A stretch of 64,000 nucleotides of DNA from Saccharopolyspora soli (GTDB lineage: Bacteria > Actinomycetota > Actinomycetes > Mycobacteriales > Pseudonocardiaceae). The stretch lies in assembly GCF_022678645.1 (NCBI RefSeq), contig NZ_JALBWV010000004.1, positions 164,067 through 228,066 on the forward strand. The letters are read 5' to 3'. Below the pieces are notes generated by a model. The model did no database searches. It was not told the origin of the DNA and worked only from the letters and a program-made list of their open reading frames with translations. Shown piece by piece: positions 18,965-26,904 of the stretch (positions within the stretch are counted from its first letter, which is position 1; the number at the start of each line of letters is the position of its first letter). A program made the position numbers and the translations under genes.

Positions 18965-20617
18965 TCATCCGACGAGCGGGGTGCGGAGGCCGCGTTCGGC
19001 CGCCACCTGCTCCGCCCGCTCGTAGCCCGCGTCGACGTGCCGGATCACCCCCATGCCCGGGTCGTTGGTCAGCACCCGCGCCAGCTTCCGCGCGGCCAGC
19101 TCGGTGCCGTCGGCGACCGTGACTTGTCCCGCGTGCAGGGATCGCCCCATCCCGACCCCGCCGCCGTGGTGCAGCGACACCCACGTCGCGCCGGAGGCCG
19201 TGTTGACCAGGGCGTTCAGCAGCGGCCAGTCCGCGACCGCGTCCGAGGTGTCGGCCATCGCCTCGGTTTCCCGGTACGGCGAGGCCACCGACCCGCAGTC
19301 CAGGTGGTCCCGGCCCAGCACCAGCGGCGCCGCGAGCTCTCCGGAAGCCACCATCTCGTTGAACCGCAGGCCCGCCTCGGCCCGTTCGCCGTAGCCCAGC
19401 CAGCAGATCCGCGCGGGCAGGCCCTGGAAGGACACCTTCTCGCGGGCCAGCCGGATCCACCGTGCCAGGTGTTCGTCCGCGCCGAAGAGGTCGAGGATCG
19501 CCTGGTCGGTCTTGGCGATGTCGGTCGGGTCCCCGGACAGCGCCGCCCACCGGAACGGCCCCTTGCCCTCGCAGAACAGCGGCCGGATGTAGGCGGGCAC
19601 GAAACCCTGGTAGGCGAACGCCCGGTCGTAGCCGCCGAGTTGGGCTTCGCTGCGCAGCGAGTTGCCGTAGTCGAAGACCTCCGCGCCCGCGTCGAGGAAC
19701 CCGACCATCGCTTCCACGTGCTTGGCCATCGAATCGCGCGCCCGTTCGGTGAACTCGTCGGGCTTCTGCGCCGCGTAGTCGTCCCAGTCTTCGAGCGCGA
19801 CGCCCAGCGGCAGGTAGGACAGCGGGTCGTGCGCGGAGGTCTGGTCGGTGACGATGTCCACCGGCACGCCGCGCCGCAGCATCTCCGGCAGCACCTCGGC
19901 GGCGTTGCCGAGCACCGCGACCGAATACGCGCGCCGCTGCTTCTTCGCCGCGACGGCCTTCTCAACCGCGTCGTCGAGATCCGCGGCGACCTCGTCGAGA
20001 TAGCCGTGCCGAACCCGGCGGTGCACGCGCTCGGGGTTGCACTCGATGACCAGGGCCACGCCTTCGTTCATCGTCACCGCCAACGGCTGGGCCCCGCCCA
20101 TGCCGCCGAGCCCGGCGGTGACCGTCAGCGTGCCAGCCAGGCTGCCGCCGAAGCGGCGGGCGGCGATCGCCGCGAACGTCTCGTAGGTGCCCTGCAGAAT
20201 CCCTTGGGTGCCGATGTAGATCCACGACCCGGCGGTCATCTGCCCGTACATCATCAGGCCGAGCGCGTCGAGGCGGCGGAACTCCGACCAGTTCGCCCAG
20301 TCACCGACCAGGTTGGAGTTGGCGATCAGCACCCGCGGCGCCCACTCGTGGGTCTGCAGCACCCCGACCGGCTTGCCGGATTGCACCAGCAGCGTCTCGT
20401 CTTCGCGCAACGTGGTCAGCTCGCGGACGATCGCGTCGAACGACGCCCAGTTGCGCGCCGCCTTGCCGGTGCCGCCGTAGACCACTAGATCGTCGGGCCG
20501 CTCGGCGACCTCCGGGTCGAGGTTGTTCTGCAGCATCCGCAGCGGCGCTTCGGTGCTCCAACTGCGCGCGGTCAGAGTTGTGCCGCGCGGGGCGCGCACG
20601 GGTCGGGCTTGGCTCAT
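18965..20617 (-). CDS. hutU: Urocanate hydratase
   Basis: The 550-residue NAD+-dependent enzyme converts urocanate to 4-imidazolone-5-propionate. Family segments are [12 protein letters not shown] (~48), [40 protein letters not shown] (~135-160), the NAD-binding [13 protein letters not shown] (~180), and [16 protein letters not shown] near the C-terminus. Length matches the family. ATG 20617 overlaps the stop of a 51-codon ORF that separates it from hutH. A 123-bp gap without a credible gene lies between it and the M20 gene. Confidence 0.97.
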   Translation of the reverse strand: MSQARPVRAPRGTTLTARSWSTEAPLRMLQNNLDPEVAERPDDLVVYGGTGKAARNWASFDAIVRELTTLREDETLLVQSGKPVGVLQTHEWAPRVLIANSNLVGDWANWSEFRRLDALGLMMYGQMTAGSWIYIGTQGILQGTYETFAAIAARRFGGSLAGTLTVTAGLGGMGGAQPLAVTMNEGVALVIECNPERVHRRVRHGYLDEVAADLDDAVEKAVAAKKQRRAYSVAVLGNAAEVLPEMLRRGVPVDIVTDQTSAHDPLSYLPLGVALEDWDDYAAQKPDEFTERARDSMAKHVEAMVGFLDAGAEVFDYGNSLRSEAQLGGYDRAFAYQGFVPAYIRPLFCEGKGPFRWAALSGDPTDIAKTDQAILDLFGADEHLARWIRLAREKVSFQGLPARICWLGYGERAEAGLRFNEMVASGELAAPLVLGRDHLDCGSVASPYRETEAMADTSDAVADWPLLNALVNTASGATWVSLHHGGGVGMGRSLHAGQVTVADGTELAARKLARVLTNDPGMGVIRHVDAGYERAEQVAAERGLRTPLVG

Positions 20618-20769
20618 GACAGTTCCGCCTCCAGTACCGCCTCTCCGCGATTCGCAGTGGTGGTTGCGTCCGGCTCAATCTCGCGTTTCGCGGTTTCTTG
20701 TGGCTGGCTTGCTTCACGGTCCCCTGAGGTGCGGTTGACGAGAACCGGGGTTGACACAGGGCTGCTCAT
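20614..20769 (-). CDS. 51-residue ORF coupled between hutH and hutU, unknown
   Basis: An uninterrupted ORF starts at ATG 20769, which overlaps the hutH stop. It ends at TGA 20616-20614, which overlaps the hutU start (ATGA at both junctions). The product is hydrophilic, rich in Glu, Thr, Ala and Ser, with no cysteine, no aromatic residue and no membrane segment. It begins [16 protein letters not shown] and ends [10 protein letters not shown]. No family was recognised. The double overlap argues for real, translationally coupled expression, but the ORF could also only keep ribosomes moving between hutH and hutU. Confidence 0.55.
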   Translation of the reverse strand: MSSPVSTPVLVNRTSGDREASQPQETAKREIEPDATTTANRGEAVLEAELS

Positions 20770-22325
20770 GACACCCTCCAGTCGACTGTGGGTTTCGTGA
20801 AGTCGGCTGCGGCGTCCCGCACGGTACCGGAGCGGATCAGCTCTTCTGCCGCGGCGATCTCCGGTGCGACGTGGCGGTCGGGGCCGGGGCCGGGAACACG
20901 GGTGCGCAGCAGGTCGCGGACCGCACCGCTTGCCGGGCCCGGTTCCAGCGGTGCGCGCAGGTCGAGGGCCCGCGCAGCGGTGAGCAGTTCGACGGCGAGC
21001 ACGGTGACCAGGCCGTCGATGCCGCGGCGGAGCTTGCGCGCGGCGGACCAGCCCATCGACACGTGGTCCTCCTGCATCGCGCTCGTCGGGATCGAGTCCA
21101 CCGATGCTGGTACCGCTAGCCGCTTCAGTTCGGAGACCACCCCGGCCTGCGTGTAGTGCGCGATCATGTGCCCGGAGTCGACGCCCGGATCATCGGCGAG
21201 GAACGCGGGCAACCCGTGCGAACGCGCGACGTCGAGCATCCGATCAGTGCGCCGATCAGCCATGCTGGCGACGTCCGCCAGCGGGATGGCGAGGAAGTCC
21301 AACGCATAGGCCAACGGAGCACCGTGGAAGTTGCCGTTGGATTCCACCCGGCCGTCATCGAGCACGACCGGATTGTCGATGGCCGAGGCGAGTTCCCGGT
21401 CCGCGACGAGTTCGGCGTGGCTGACGGTGTCCCGCGCGGCGCCGTGCACCTGCGGCGCGCAGCGCAGCGAGTACGCGTCCTGCACGCGAGTGCAGTCCGG
21501 TCCGCGGTGGCTGGCGACGATCGGCGAGTCCGCCAGCATCGCCAACATCCGGGCTGCCGAAACCGCCTGCCCCGGATGCGGGCGCAGCCGCTGGAGGTCC
21601 GCGGCGAACGCCCGGTCCGTGCCCAGCAACGCCTCCACGCTCATCGCCGCCGTCACGTCGGCCACGTCCAGCAGCGCGGCGAAGTCATGCAATGCGAGCA
21701 CCAGCATGCCGAGCATGCCGTCGGTGCCGTTGGTCAGGGCCAGACCTTCCTTCTCCACGAGCACCACCGGTTCGATCCCCGCTTCGGCCAGCGCATCAGC
21801 GGCCGGACGACGATGCCCCGCGGCGTCGAAGACCTCACCTTCGCCGGTGAGGGCGAGCGCGACGGCAGCCAGCGGCGCGAGGTCACCGGAGCAGCCCAGC
21901 GACCCGAACTCGTGCACCACGGGCACGATTCCCGCGTTCAGCATCGCGACCAATGCGCGAGCAGTCTCCGGTCGGACCCCCGTGCGCCCGGTCGCGATCG
22001 TGTGCAGCCGCAGCAACATCTGCGCGCGCACCACCTCCGGCTCGACGGCGGTACCGGCGCCCGCCGCATGTGAACGCACGAAGGACTGCTGCAATGCCGC
22101 GCGCCGATCGCCCGGGATGTGCCGCACCGCCAACGCGCCGAAACCGGTCGAGACCCCGTACACGGGGCGTTGCTCGGCTGCCAGGGCATCGATGTGTTTC
22201 CGGGTGGCGGCGATGCCCTGCTCGGCGAGCTGGCTCAGTTTCACCCTGGTGCCGCTGCGAGCCACCTCGACCACCTGGTCGCGGTCGAGCGGCTCCGGGC
22301 CGATGTTCAGCACGTTGTCCTGCAT
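20766..22325 (-). CDS. hutH: Histidine ammonia-lyase
   Basis: The 519-residue enzyme deaminates L-histidine to urocanate, first step of the pathway. The MIO-forming tripeptide is Cys145-Ser146-Gly147 in GSLGCSGDLAPL, where the textbook sequence is Ala-Ser-Gly; the PROSITE family pattern allows Cys here. Other family segments are VYGVSTGFGAL (~54), NGTDGMLGML, QDAYSLRCAPQVHGA (~275) and NGNFHGAPLAYALDF. ATG 22325 has GGAG only two bases upstream, so GTG four codons later, behind AGGA, is an alternative start. First gene of the hut operon, downstream of a palindromic operator. Confidence 0.96.
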   Translation of the reverse strand: MQDNVLNIGPEPLDRDQVVEVARSGTRVKLSQLAEQGIAATRKHIDALAAEQRPVYGVSTGFGALAVRHIPGDRRAALQQSFVRSHAAGAGTAVEPEVVRAQMLLRLHTIATGRTGVRPETARALVAMLNAGIVPVVHEFGSLGCSGDLAPLAAVALALTGEGEVFDAAGHRRPAADALAEAGIEPVVLVEKEGLALTNGTDGMLGMLVLALHDFAALLDVADVTAAMSVEALLGTDRAFAADLQRLRPHPGQAVSAARMLAMLADSPIVASHRGPDCTRVQDAYSLRCAPQVHGAARDTVSHAELVADRELASAIDNPVVLDDGRVESNGNFHGAPLAYALDFLAIPLADVASMADRRTDRMLDVARSHGLPAFLADDPGVDSGHMIAHYTQAGVVSELKRLAVPASVDSIPTSAMQEDHVSMGWSAARKLRRGIDGLVTVLAVELLTAARALDLRAPLEPGPASGAVRDLLRTRVPGPGPDRHVAPEIAAAEELIRSGTVRDAAADFTKPTVDWRVS

Positions 22326-22379
22326 AACTCCATAGCAACGCCACTGCGCGGTTGGCAGAAGCCCGGATAGAGTGAGATT

Positions 22380-22395
22380 GTCTGGAATACCAGAC
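22380..22395. promoter_or_regulatory. Perfect palindrome upstream of hutH, candidate IclR operator
   Basis: GTCTGG-AATA-CCAGAC is a perfect six-base inverted repeat 55-70 bp upstream of the hutH start, in the 270-bp region shared with the divergent IclR gene. Its TGGAAT half resembles sites bound by other IclR-family proteins. The link to this regulator is inferred from position. Confidence 0.55.
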
Positions 22396-22595
22396 TCCTT
22401 AAGAAGTCGAGCTCGTTTTGCGGGGCGGTACGGGTAGCGGAACCTCAGAAGCCTTCTCGGTCCGGGATCCCCGCGGCTTCACCGCTTCAAGAACAAGAAC
22501 AAAGACAGACACTGGAACGAACATCGGCGCGAGGAAGCCAGCACTGGATCCACGGCGTCCGAGGTTCCGTCCGGCAACAGGTTCGGGGAGGGGTC

Positions 22596-23387
22596 GTGGG
22601 CCGCAGCAGTGATGTGCCCGCGCTGCGGCGGGGGCTGGCGATCTTGCGCGTGCTGGCGGGCCGCGCCGGACCGGTGTCGGCCGGGGTCATCGCCCGCGAC
22701 CTCGACCTGCCCCGGTCGACCACCTACCACCTGCTGGCCGAACTGGTCGCGGCGGGTTTCGTCATCCACCTGCCGGAGGAGCGGCGCTACGGGCTGGGCA
22801 TGGCGGCCTTCGAACTCGGCTCGGCCTACCTGCGGCACGACCCGCTGGAACGCCTCGCCGGACCGCTGCTGCGACGGCTCGTGGACCAAGTGGGCTGCAC
22901 GGCGCACCTGGGCGTCCTGCACGGCGGCGAGTCGCTCTACCTGATCAAGGAACGCCCGTCCCAGCCGCAAACCCTGGTCACCGACGTGGGCGTCCGGCTG
23001 CCCGCCCAGCTGACCGCCTCCGGGCGAGCGATGCTCGCGCGGCTGCCCGCCGCGCACGTGCGGGCGTTGTTGCCGTCCAGCGAGCGGTTCGTGCAGCGCA
23101 CCGATCGGGGCCCGCGAAACCTGCCCGAACTGCGCCGACTGCTCGCAACTGAGCGACGCCGCGGCTGGGCGGTCGAGGACGGCTTCGTGACCGCGGGTTT
23201 CGCGTCGGTGGCGTGCGCGGTGTTCGACCACGGCGCGCGCCCCATCGCGGCCATCAGCGTGACCTTCCGCCACTTCTGCGACACCCCGCGAGACGAGCCG
23301 TGCAACCAGACCTGGCCGGAGCTGGCCGACCAGGTCGGCCAAGCGGCCACCGAACTGACCACCAGAATCAGCGGCCGCACCGTCTGA
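22596..23387 (+). CDS. IclR-family transcriptional regulator, probable hut regulator
   Basis: The 263-residue protein has an N-terminal winged HTH at about residues 8-68 (GLAILRVLAGRAGPVSAGVIARDLDLPRSTTYHLLAELVAAGF). An IclR effector-binding domain at about 80-255 shows QLTASGRAMLARLP and the EDGFVTAGFASVACAVFD core. GTG 22596 follows GGGGAGGGG. It is transcribed away from hutH across a region holding a perfect palindrome. Histidine-responsive control of the hut operon is the natural inference; urocanate or another intermediate could be the ligand. Confidence 0.9.
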   Translation: MGRSSDVPALRRGLAILRVLAGRAGPVSAGVIARDLDLPRSTTYHLLAELVAAGFVIHLPEERRYGLGMAAFELGSAYLRHDPLERLAGPLLRRLVDQVGCTAHLGVLHGGESLYLIKERPSQPQTLVTDVGVRLPAQLTASGRAMLARLPAAHVRALLPSSERFVQRTDRGPRNLPELRRLLATERRRGWAVEDGFVTAGFASVACAVFDHGARPIAAISVTFRHFCDTPRDEPCNQTWPELADQVGQAATELTTRISGRTV

Positions 23388-23392
23388 CCGGT

Positions 23393-23434
23393 CGTGAGTG
23401 GGAATGGTCGCTCGTGCGGCCATTCCCACTCACG
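23393..23434. terminator. Bidirectional hairpin between IclR and proX-like gene
   Basis: Perfect 15-bp arms (CGTGAGTGGGAATGG at 23393-23407 and its complement at 23420-23434) enclose a 12-base loop. They lie in the 51-bp gap between convergent genes, so the hairpin can end both transcripts. The arm sequence looks like a dispersed repeat unit rather than a typical GC-clamp terminator. Confidence 0.75.
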
Positions 23435-23438
23435 AGGA

Positions 23439-24317
23439 TCACAGGCCGACGCTGGTGACGAAGTCCTTGGCGACGTCGGCCGGGTTGGCCTTGTCGACCT
23501 CCAGGCGGCGGTTGAGCTCGGTGAGCTTGTCCGTGTCGAGGGCGCGGGACACCCTGTTGAGCACCTCGACCTGCTGCGGGTTCAGCTTCCCCTTGTGGAT
23601 CAGCGGGACCACGTTCTGCGCCGGGAACATGTTCTTCGGGTCGTCGAGCTTCACCAGGTTGTTCGCGGCGATCTGCGACGAGGTGGTGAACAGGTTCGCC
23701 ACCTGGATCTGGTTGCTGGTCAACGCGCTGATGGTGATGTTGCCCGCCTCCACGCTGCGGATCTCCTTGAACCGGCAGCCGTAGTCCTGCGCGATCTTGG
23801 CTTCCCAGCGGGACTTCCACTCCGCGGGCGCACCGAGCACGAACTCGCCGCAGCGCGGCCCGAGGTCGCTCATCGAACGCACCCCGGTGCCTGCGGTGGC
23901 CGAGGTGACGGTCAGCACGTCGGAGTCCTCCGCCGGGGACTGCTCAAGCAGGTCCATGTCGGCTCCGACGGCGCGTTTGAGCTGGTCGTAGACCTGTTGG
24001 CTCTCGGTCGCCGTCGCCTGCGGGTCCAGGTACTCCAGCAGGTTCCCGGTGTAGTCGGGCACCACCGCGAGTTCGCCGTTGCGCACCGCGTTGACGTAGA
24101 ACTCCCGGGCACCGATGCGCGGCCGAGTCTGCACGTCCGCCCCGGTCGTCTTCAGCGCCTCGGCGTAGATGTGCATCATCAGCTCGCTCTCGGCGAAGTC
24201 GGCCGAGCCGATCACCAGCGAGCCGCCCTGGCTCTGGTTCGCTTCCAGCGGGTCCTGCGAACCGCAGCCGGTCAGCAGCAGCGCCGCCGCAGCAGCGCAC
24301 ACCAGCAACCGCTTCAT
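23439..24317 (-). CDS. Osmoprotectant-type ABC substrate-binding lipoprotein (ProX/OpuCC)
   Basis: The 292-residue protein has a lipoprotein signal (KRLLVCAAAAALLLTGCGS, lipobox LTGC) and an OpuAC/ProX-type binding domain. Family segments include SLVIGSADFAESELMMHIYAEALKTTGADVQ, GELAVVPDYTGNLLEYL and VVPLIHKGKLNPQQVEVLNRVSRALDTDKL. ATG 24317 overlaps the permease stop (TGATG), with GGAGG upstream; TTG 24320 is a less likely start. It would capture glycine betaine, choline or carnitine-like quaternary amines outside the membrane. It is the last gene of a four-gene importer operon. Confidence 0.9.
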   Translation of the reverse strand: MKRLLVCAAAAALLLTGCGSQDPLEANQSQGGSLVIGSADFAESELMMHIYAEALKTTGADVQTRPRIGAREFYVNAVRNGELAVVPDYTGNLLEYLDPQATATESQQVYDQLKRAVGADMDLLEQSPAEDSDVLTVTSATAGTGVRSMSDLGPRCGEFVLGAPAEWKSRWEAKIAQDYGCRFKEIRSVEAGNITISALTSNQIQVANLFTTSSQIAANNLVKLDDPKNMFPAQNVVPLIHKGKLNPQQVEVLNRVSRALDTDKLTELNRRLEVDKANPADVAKDFVTSVGL

Positions 24318-24997
24318 CAATCCTTACCTCCTCGTCGGGCGGCCAGCACCAGACCGCGCGGCACCAACAGCCGGGTCACGGCCGCCAGCACCAGGTCCAG
24401 CACCACCGCGAGCACCGCGATGACGATCGCGGCCGAAGCCATCTGCGCGTAGTCGCTGATCTTCAGTCCGTCCAGCAGGATCCGCCCCAGGCCGCCGAGC
24501 CCGACGTAGGCCGCGACCGCGGCGGTGGCGACCACCTGGAGCATCGCGCTGCGCACCCCGCCGAACACCAGCGGCAGCGCGGTCGGCAACTCCACCTGCC
24601 ACAGCCGCTGCACGGGCGTCATCCCCATGCCCTTGGCCGCGTCGACCGCATCGGCCGGGGCGTTGCGGACCCCCGCGTAGGCACCGGAGAGGATCGCCGG
24701 GATGGCCAGCACCACCAGCCCGGCCAGCGCCGGGCCTTCGCCGAGTCCGAACCCCAGCACCAGCAGCGTCACCACGCCCAACGTCGGCAACGCCCGCATC
24801 GCATTGCTGATCCCCACCACGAAAACCGCGCCGCGCCCGGTGTGTCCGATGTAGACACCGAGCGGCACGGCCACTACCGACGCGACGGCGACCGCGAACA
24901 CGCAGTAGTAGAGGTGCAGCAGCGTCTGCACCAGGATCCCGCCCGGCCCGGTCCAGTGCGCCGGGTCGGTCAACCACGCGATCAGCTCGCCGATCAT
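24317..24997 (-). CDS. Osmoprotectant-type ABC permease (second)
   Basis: The 226-residue BPD-type inner-membrane permease has about five or six membrane segments. The cytoplasmic EAA-like loop is DAAKGMGMTPVQRLWQVELPTALPLVFGGVRSA (~115-145). ATG 24997 gives a normal short N-terminus (MIGELIAWLTDP) and overlaps the upstream permease stop (ATGA). It pairs with the other permease to form the importer channel. The tail is basic (ARRGGKD). Confidence 0.9.
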   Translation of the reverse strand: MIGELIAWLTDPAHWTGPGGILVQTLLHLYYCVFAVAVASVVAVPLGVYIGHTGRGAVFVVGISNAMRALPTLGVVTLLVLGFGLGEGPALAGLVVLAIPAILSGAYAGVRNAPADAVDAAKGMGMTPVQRLWQVELPTALPLVFGGVRSAMLQVVATAAVAAYVGLGGLGRILLDGLKISDYAQMASAAIVIAVLAVVLDLVLAAVTRLLVPRGLVLAARRGGKD

Positions 24998-25647
24998 GCG
25001 CGGCTCACCGCCCGCGACCACGGCGTGGACATCCGCCACAGCGCCACCAGCACCAGGTCGGCCACCAGGGCCAGCAGCAGGGTCAGCACGATGCCGACCA
25101 CGATCTGCGCCGGGTAGTCGCGCTGGAAGCCGTCGGTGAACAGCCGCCCCAACCCGCCGATGCCGACCAGCGCACCCACGCTGACCAGGCTGATGTTGCT
25201 CACCGACGCCACCCGGACCGCGGCGGCCAACACCGGCACCGCCAGCGGCAGCTCCACGGCCAGGAACCGCCGACCGGAGCGGTAGCCCATCGCGGTGGCA
25301 GCCGCGACGATGTGCGCGGGCACCGAGTCCAGGGCGTCCCGCACCGGGCGAACCAGCAGCGCAGCCGTGTAGAGCGTCAGGGCGATGATCACGTTGATCG
25401 GCGACAGCAGCGGCGTGCCCAGAATCCCGGGGATGATCACGAACAACGCCAGCGACGGAATCGTGTAGAGGATGTTCGCCCCGCCTTGCAGCGGGCCGCG
25501 CAACCAGCGCACCTGTTGGGCGAGCCGTCCCAGCGGCAGCGCCGCCAGGAGCCCGAGCAGCAGCGGCAGTAAGGCCAGGTAGAGGTGCTCACCGAGCTGG
25601 CTGAACACCATCTCCCGGTTGCTGGGGCTCTCGAAGAAATCGATCAC
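24994..25647 (-). CDS. Osmoprotectant-type ABC permease (first)
   Basis: This 217-residue permease has a hydrophobic core and the EAA-type loop AAATAMGYRSGRRFLAVELPLAVPVLAAAVRVASV (~115-150). It also has the family segment NISLVSVGALVGIGGLGRLFTDGF. ATG 25647 overlaps the ATPase stop by four bases. It sits directly after the ATPase gene. Two different permease genes with one ATPase and one binding protein match the OpuC/OpuB layout rather than ProVWX with a single permease. Confidence 0.9.
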   Translation of the reverse strand: MIDFFESPSNREMVFSQLGEHLYLALLPLLLGLLAALPLGRLAQQVRWLRGPLQGGANILYTIPSLALFVIIPGILGTPLLSPINVIIALTLYTAALLVRPVRDALDSVPAHIVAAATAMGYRSGRRFLAVELPLAVPVLAAAVRVASVSNISLVSVGALVGIGGLGRLFTDGFQRDYPAQIVVGIVLTLLLALVADLVLVALWRMSTPWSRAVSRA

Positions 25648-26738
25648 GGCACTTCACCGCCACGGCGGCGGTGCTGCTCGATCACGTCGAGCACGTGCTC
25701 GGCGGTGATCACACCGACGAACCGCCCGTCGCCGTCGATGACGACACCGAGGCCGGACGGTGCGGATAACGCCGCATCGAGAGCGCCACGCAGCGGGCCG
25801 TACTCGGTGTAGAGCGAGCCGCCCGACACCAGCTGGTCCTCGGTGAGCTCGCCAGCCACCGCGGTGCCGGGCGGGAGCCAGCCGCGCGGCCGTCCGTCGC
25901 CATCCACCGCCAGTTGCCACTGCTGCTCCGCAGCCACCTGCGTGCCCACTTCGACCACGTCCAGCGGTTGCGGGCGCACCCCGTCGGAGGCCACGAAGGA
26001 CAGCCGCCGATAGCCGCGGTCCCGGCCGACGAAGGAGGCCACGAAGTCGCAGGCCGGTTCGGCCAGCAGGTCGTCGGGCTCGGCGTACTGGGCGAGGTAC
26101 CCGCCCTCCCGCAGCACCGCGACCTTCTCGCCGAGCTTGATCGCCTCGTCGATGTCGTGGGTGACGAACAGGACCGTCTTGTCCAGCTCGCCCTGCAGGC
26201 GCAGCAACTCGTCCTGCAGGCCCTCCCGCACCACCGGGTCGACCGCGCTGAACGGCTCGTCCATCAACAGCACCGGCGGATCGGCGGCCAGCGCTCGCGC
26301 CACCCCGACGCGTTGCTGCTGACCGCCGGAGAGCTGCGCGGGGTAGCGCTTGGCCAACTCCTGCGACAGCCCGACCAGCTCCAGCAGCTCACCGGCGCGC
26401 TGCCGCGCCTCCCGCCGACTGCGGCCGTGCAGCAGCGGCACCGTCGCAACGTTGTCGAGGACGTTGCGGTGCGGGAACAGTCCGGCCTGCTGGATGACGT
26501 AACCGATGCCGCGGCGCAGCTGCGCGGGATCGCGCTCGCGCACGTCAGTGCCATCGATCAGCACTGTTCCCGACGACGGCTCGATCATCCGGTTCACCAT
26601 CCGCATCAGGGTGGTCTTGCCGCACCCGGACGGCCCCACCAACACGGTGATCGTGCCCGTCTGCACCGACAGGCTGAGTTCGTGGACGGCGACAGTGCCG
26701 TTGTCGTACTGCTTGCGCACGGCCTGGAACTCGATCAA
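25644..26738 (-). CDS. Osmoprotectant-type ABC transporter ATPase with C-terminal CBS region
   Basis: The 364-residue ATPase has Walker A GPSGCGKTT (~35-43), signature LSGGQQQR (~137), Walker B VLLMDEPFSAVDP (~160) and H-loop FVTHDIDEA. A CBS-type regulatory domain pair follows at about residues 245-360 (ends VGVITAEHVLDVIEQH), as in OpuCA. In that family these domains sense ionic strength or nucleotides. TTG 26738 was chosen because it follows GAGGGGGC and yields the family start (IEFQAVRKQYDNGTVAVHELS). In-frame sequence upstream is unrelated. First gene of the importer operon, divergent from the polyamine-synthase-like gene. Confidence 0.92.
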   Translation of the reverse strand: MIEFQAVRKQYDNGTVAVHELSLSVQTGTITVLVGPSGCGKTTLMRMVNRMIEPSSGTVLIDGTDVRERDPAQLRRGIGYVIQQAGLFPHRNVLDNVATVPLLHGRSRREARQRAGELLELVGLSQELAKRYPAQLSGGQQQRVGVARALAADPPVLLMDEPFSAVDPVVREGLQDELLRLQGELDKTVLFVTHDIDEAIKLGEKVAVLREGGYLAQYAEPDDLLAEPACDFVASFVGRDRGYRRLSFVASDGVRPQPLDVVEVGTQVAAEQQWQLAVDGDGRPRGWLPPGTAVAGELTEDQLVSGGSLYTEYGPLRGALDAALSAPSGLGVVIDGDGRFVGVITAEHVLDVIEQHRRRGGEVP

Positions 26739-26904
26739 CCGAGCCCCCTCACGGATAGTCGCGGTCCTCCAAGCCCGGCCGACCCTAGCTCGATCGGCCG
26801 AAGCATGCGATTGACCGAGACCGACGCGTGATCTTCCGGCCGCGTCCGAGCTGTGCGATCCCACCAAGTGGGAGCTCGGGTCACGCCGTAAGCTGAGGAA
26901 CCCG

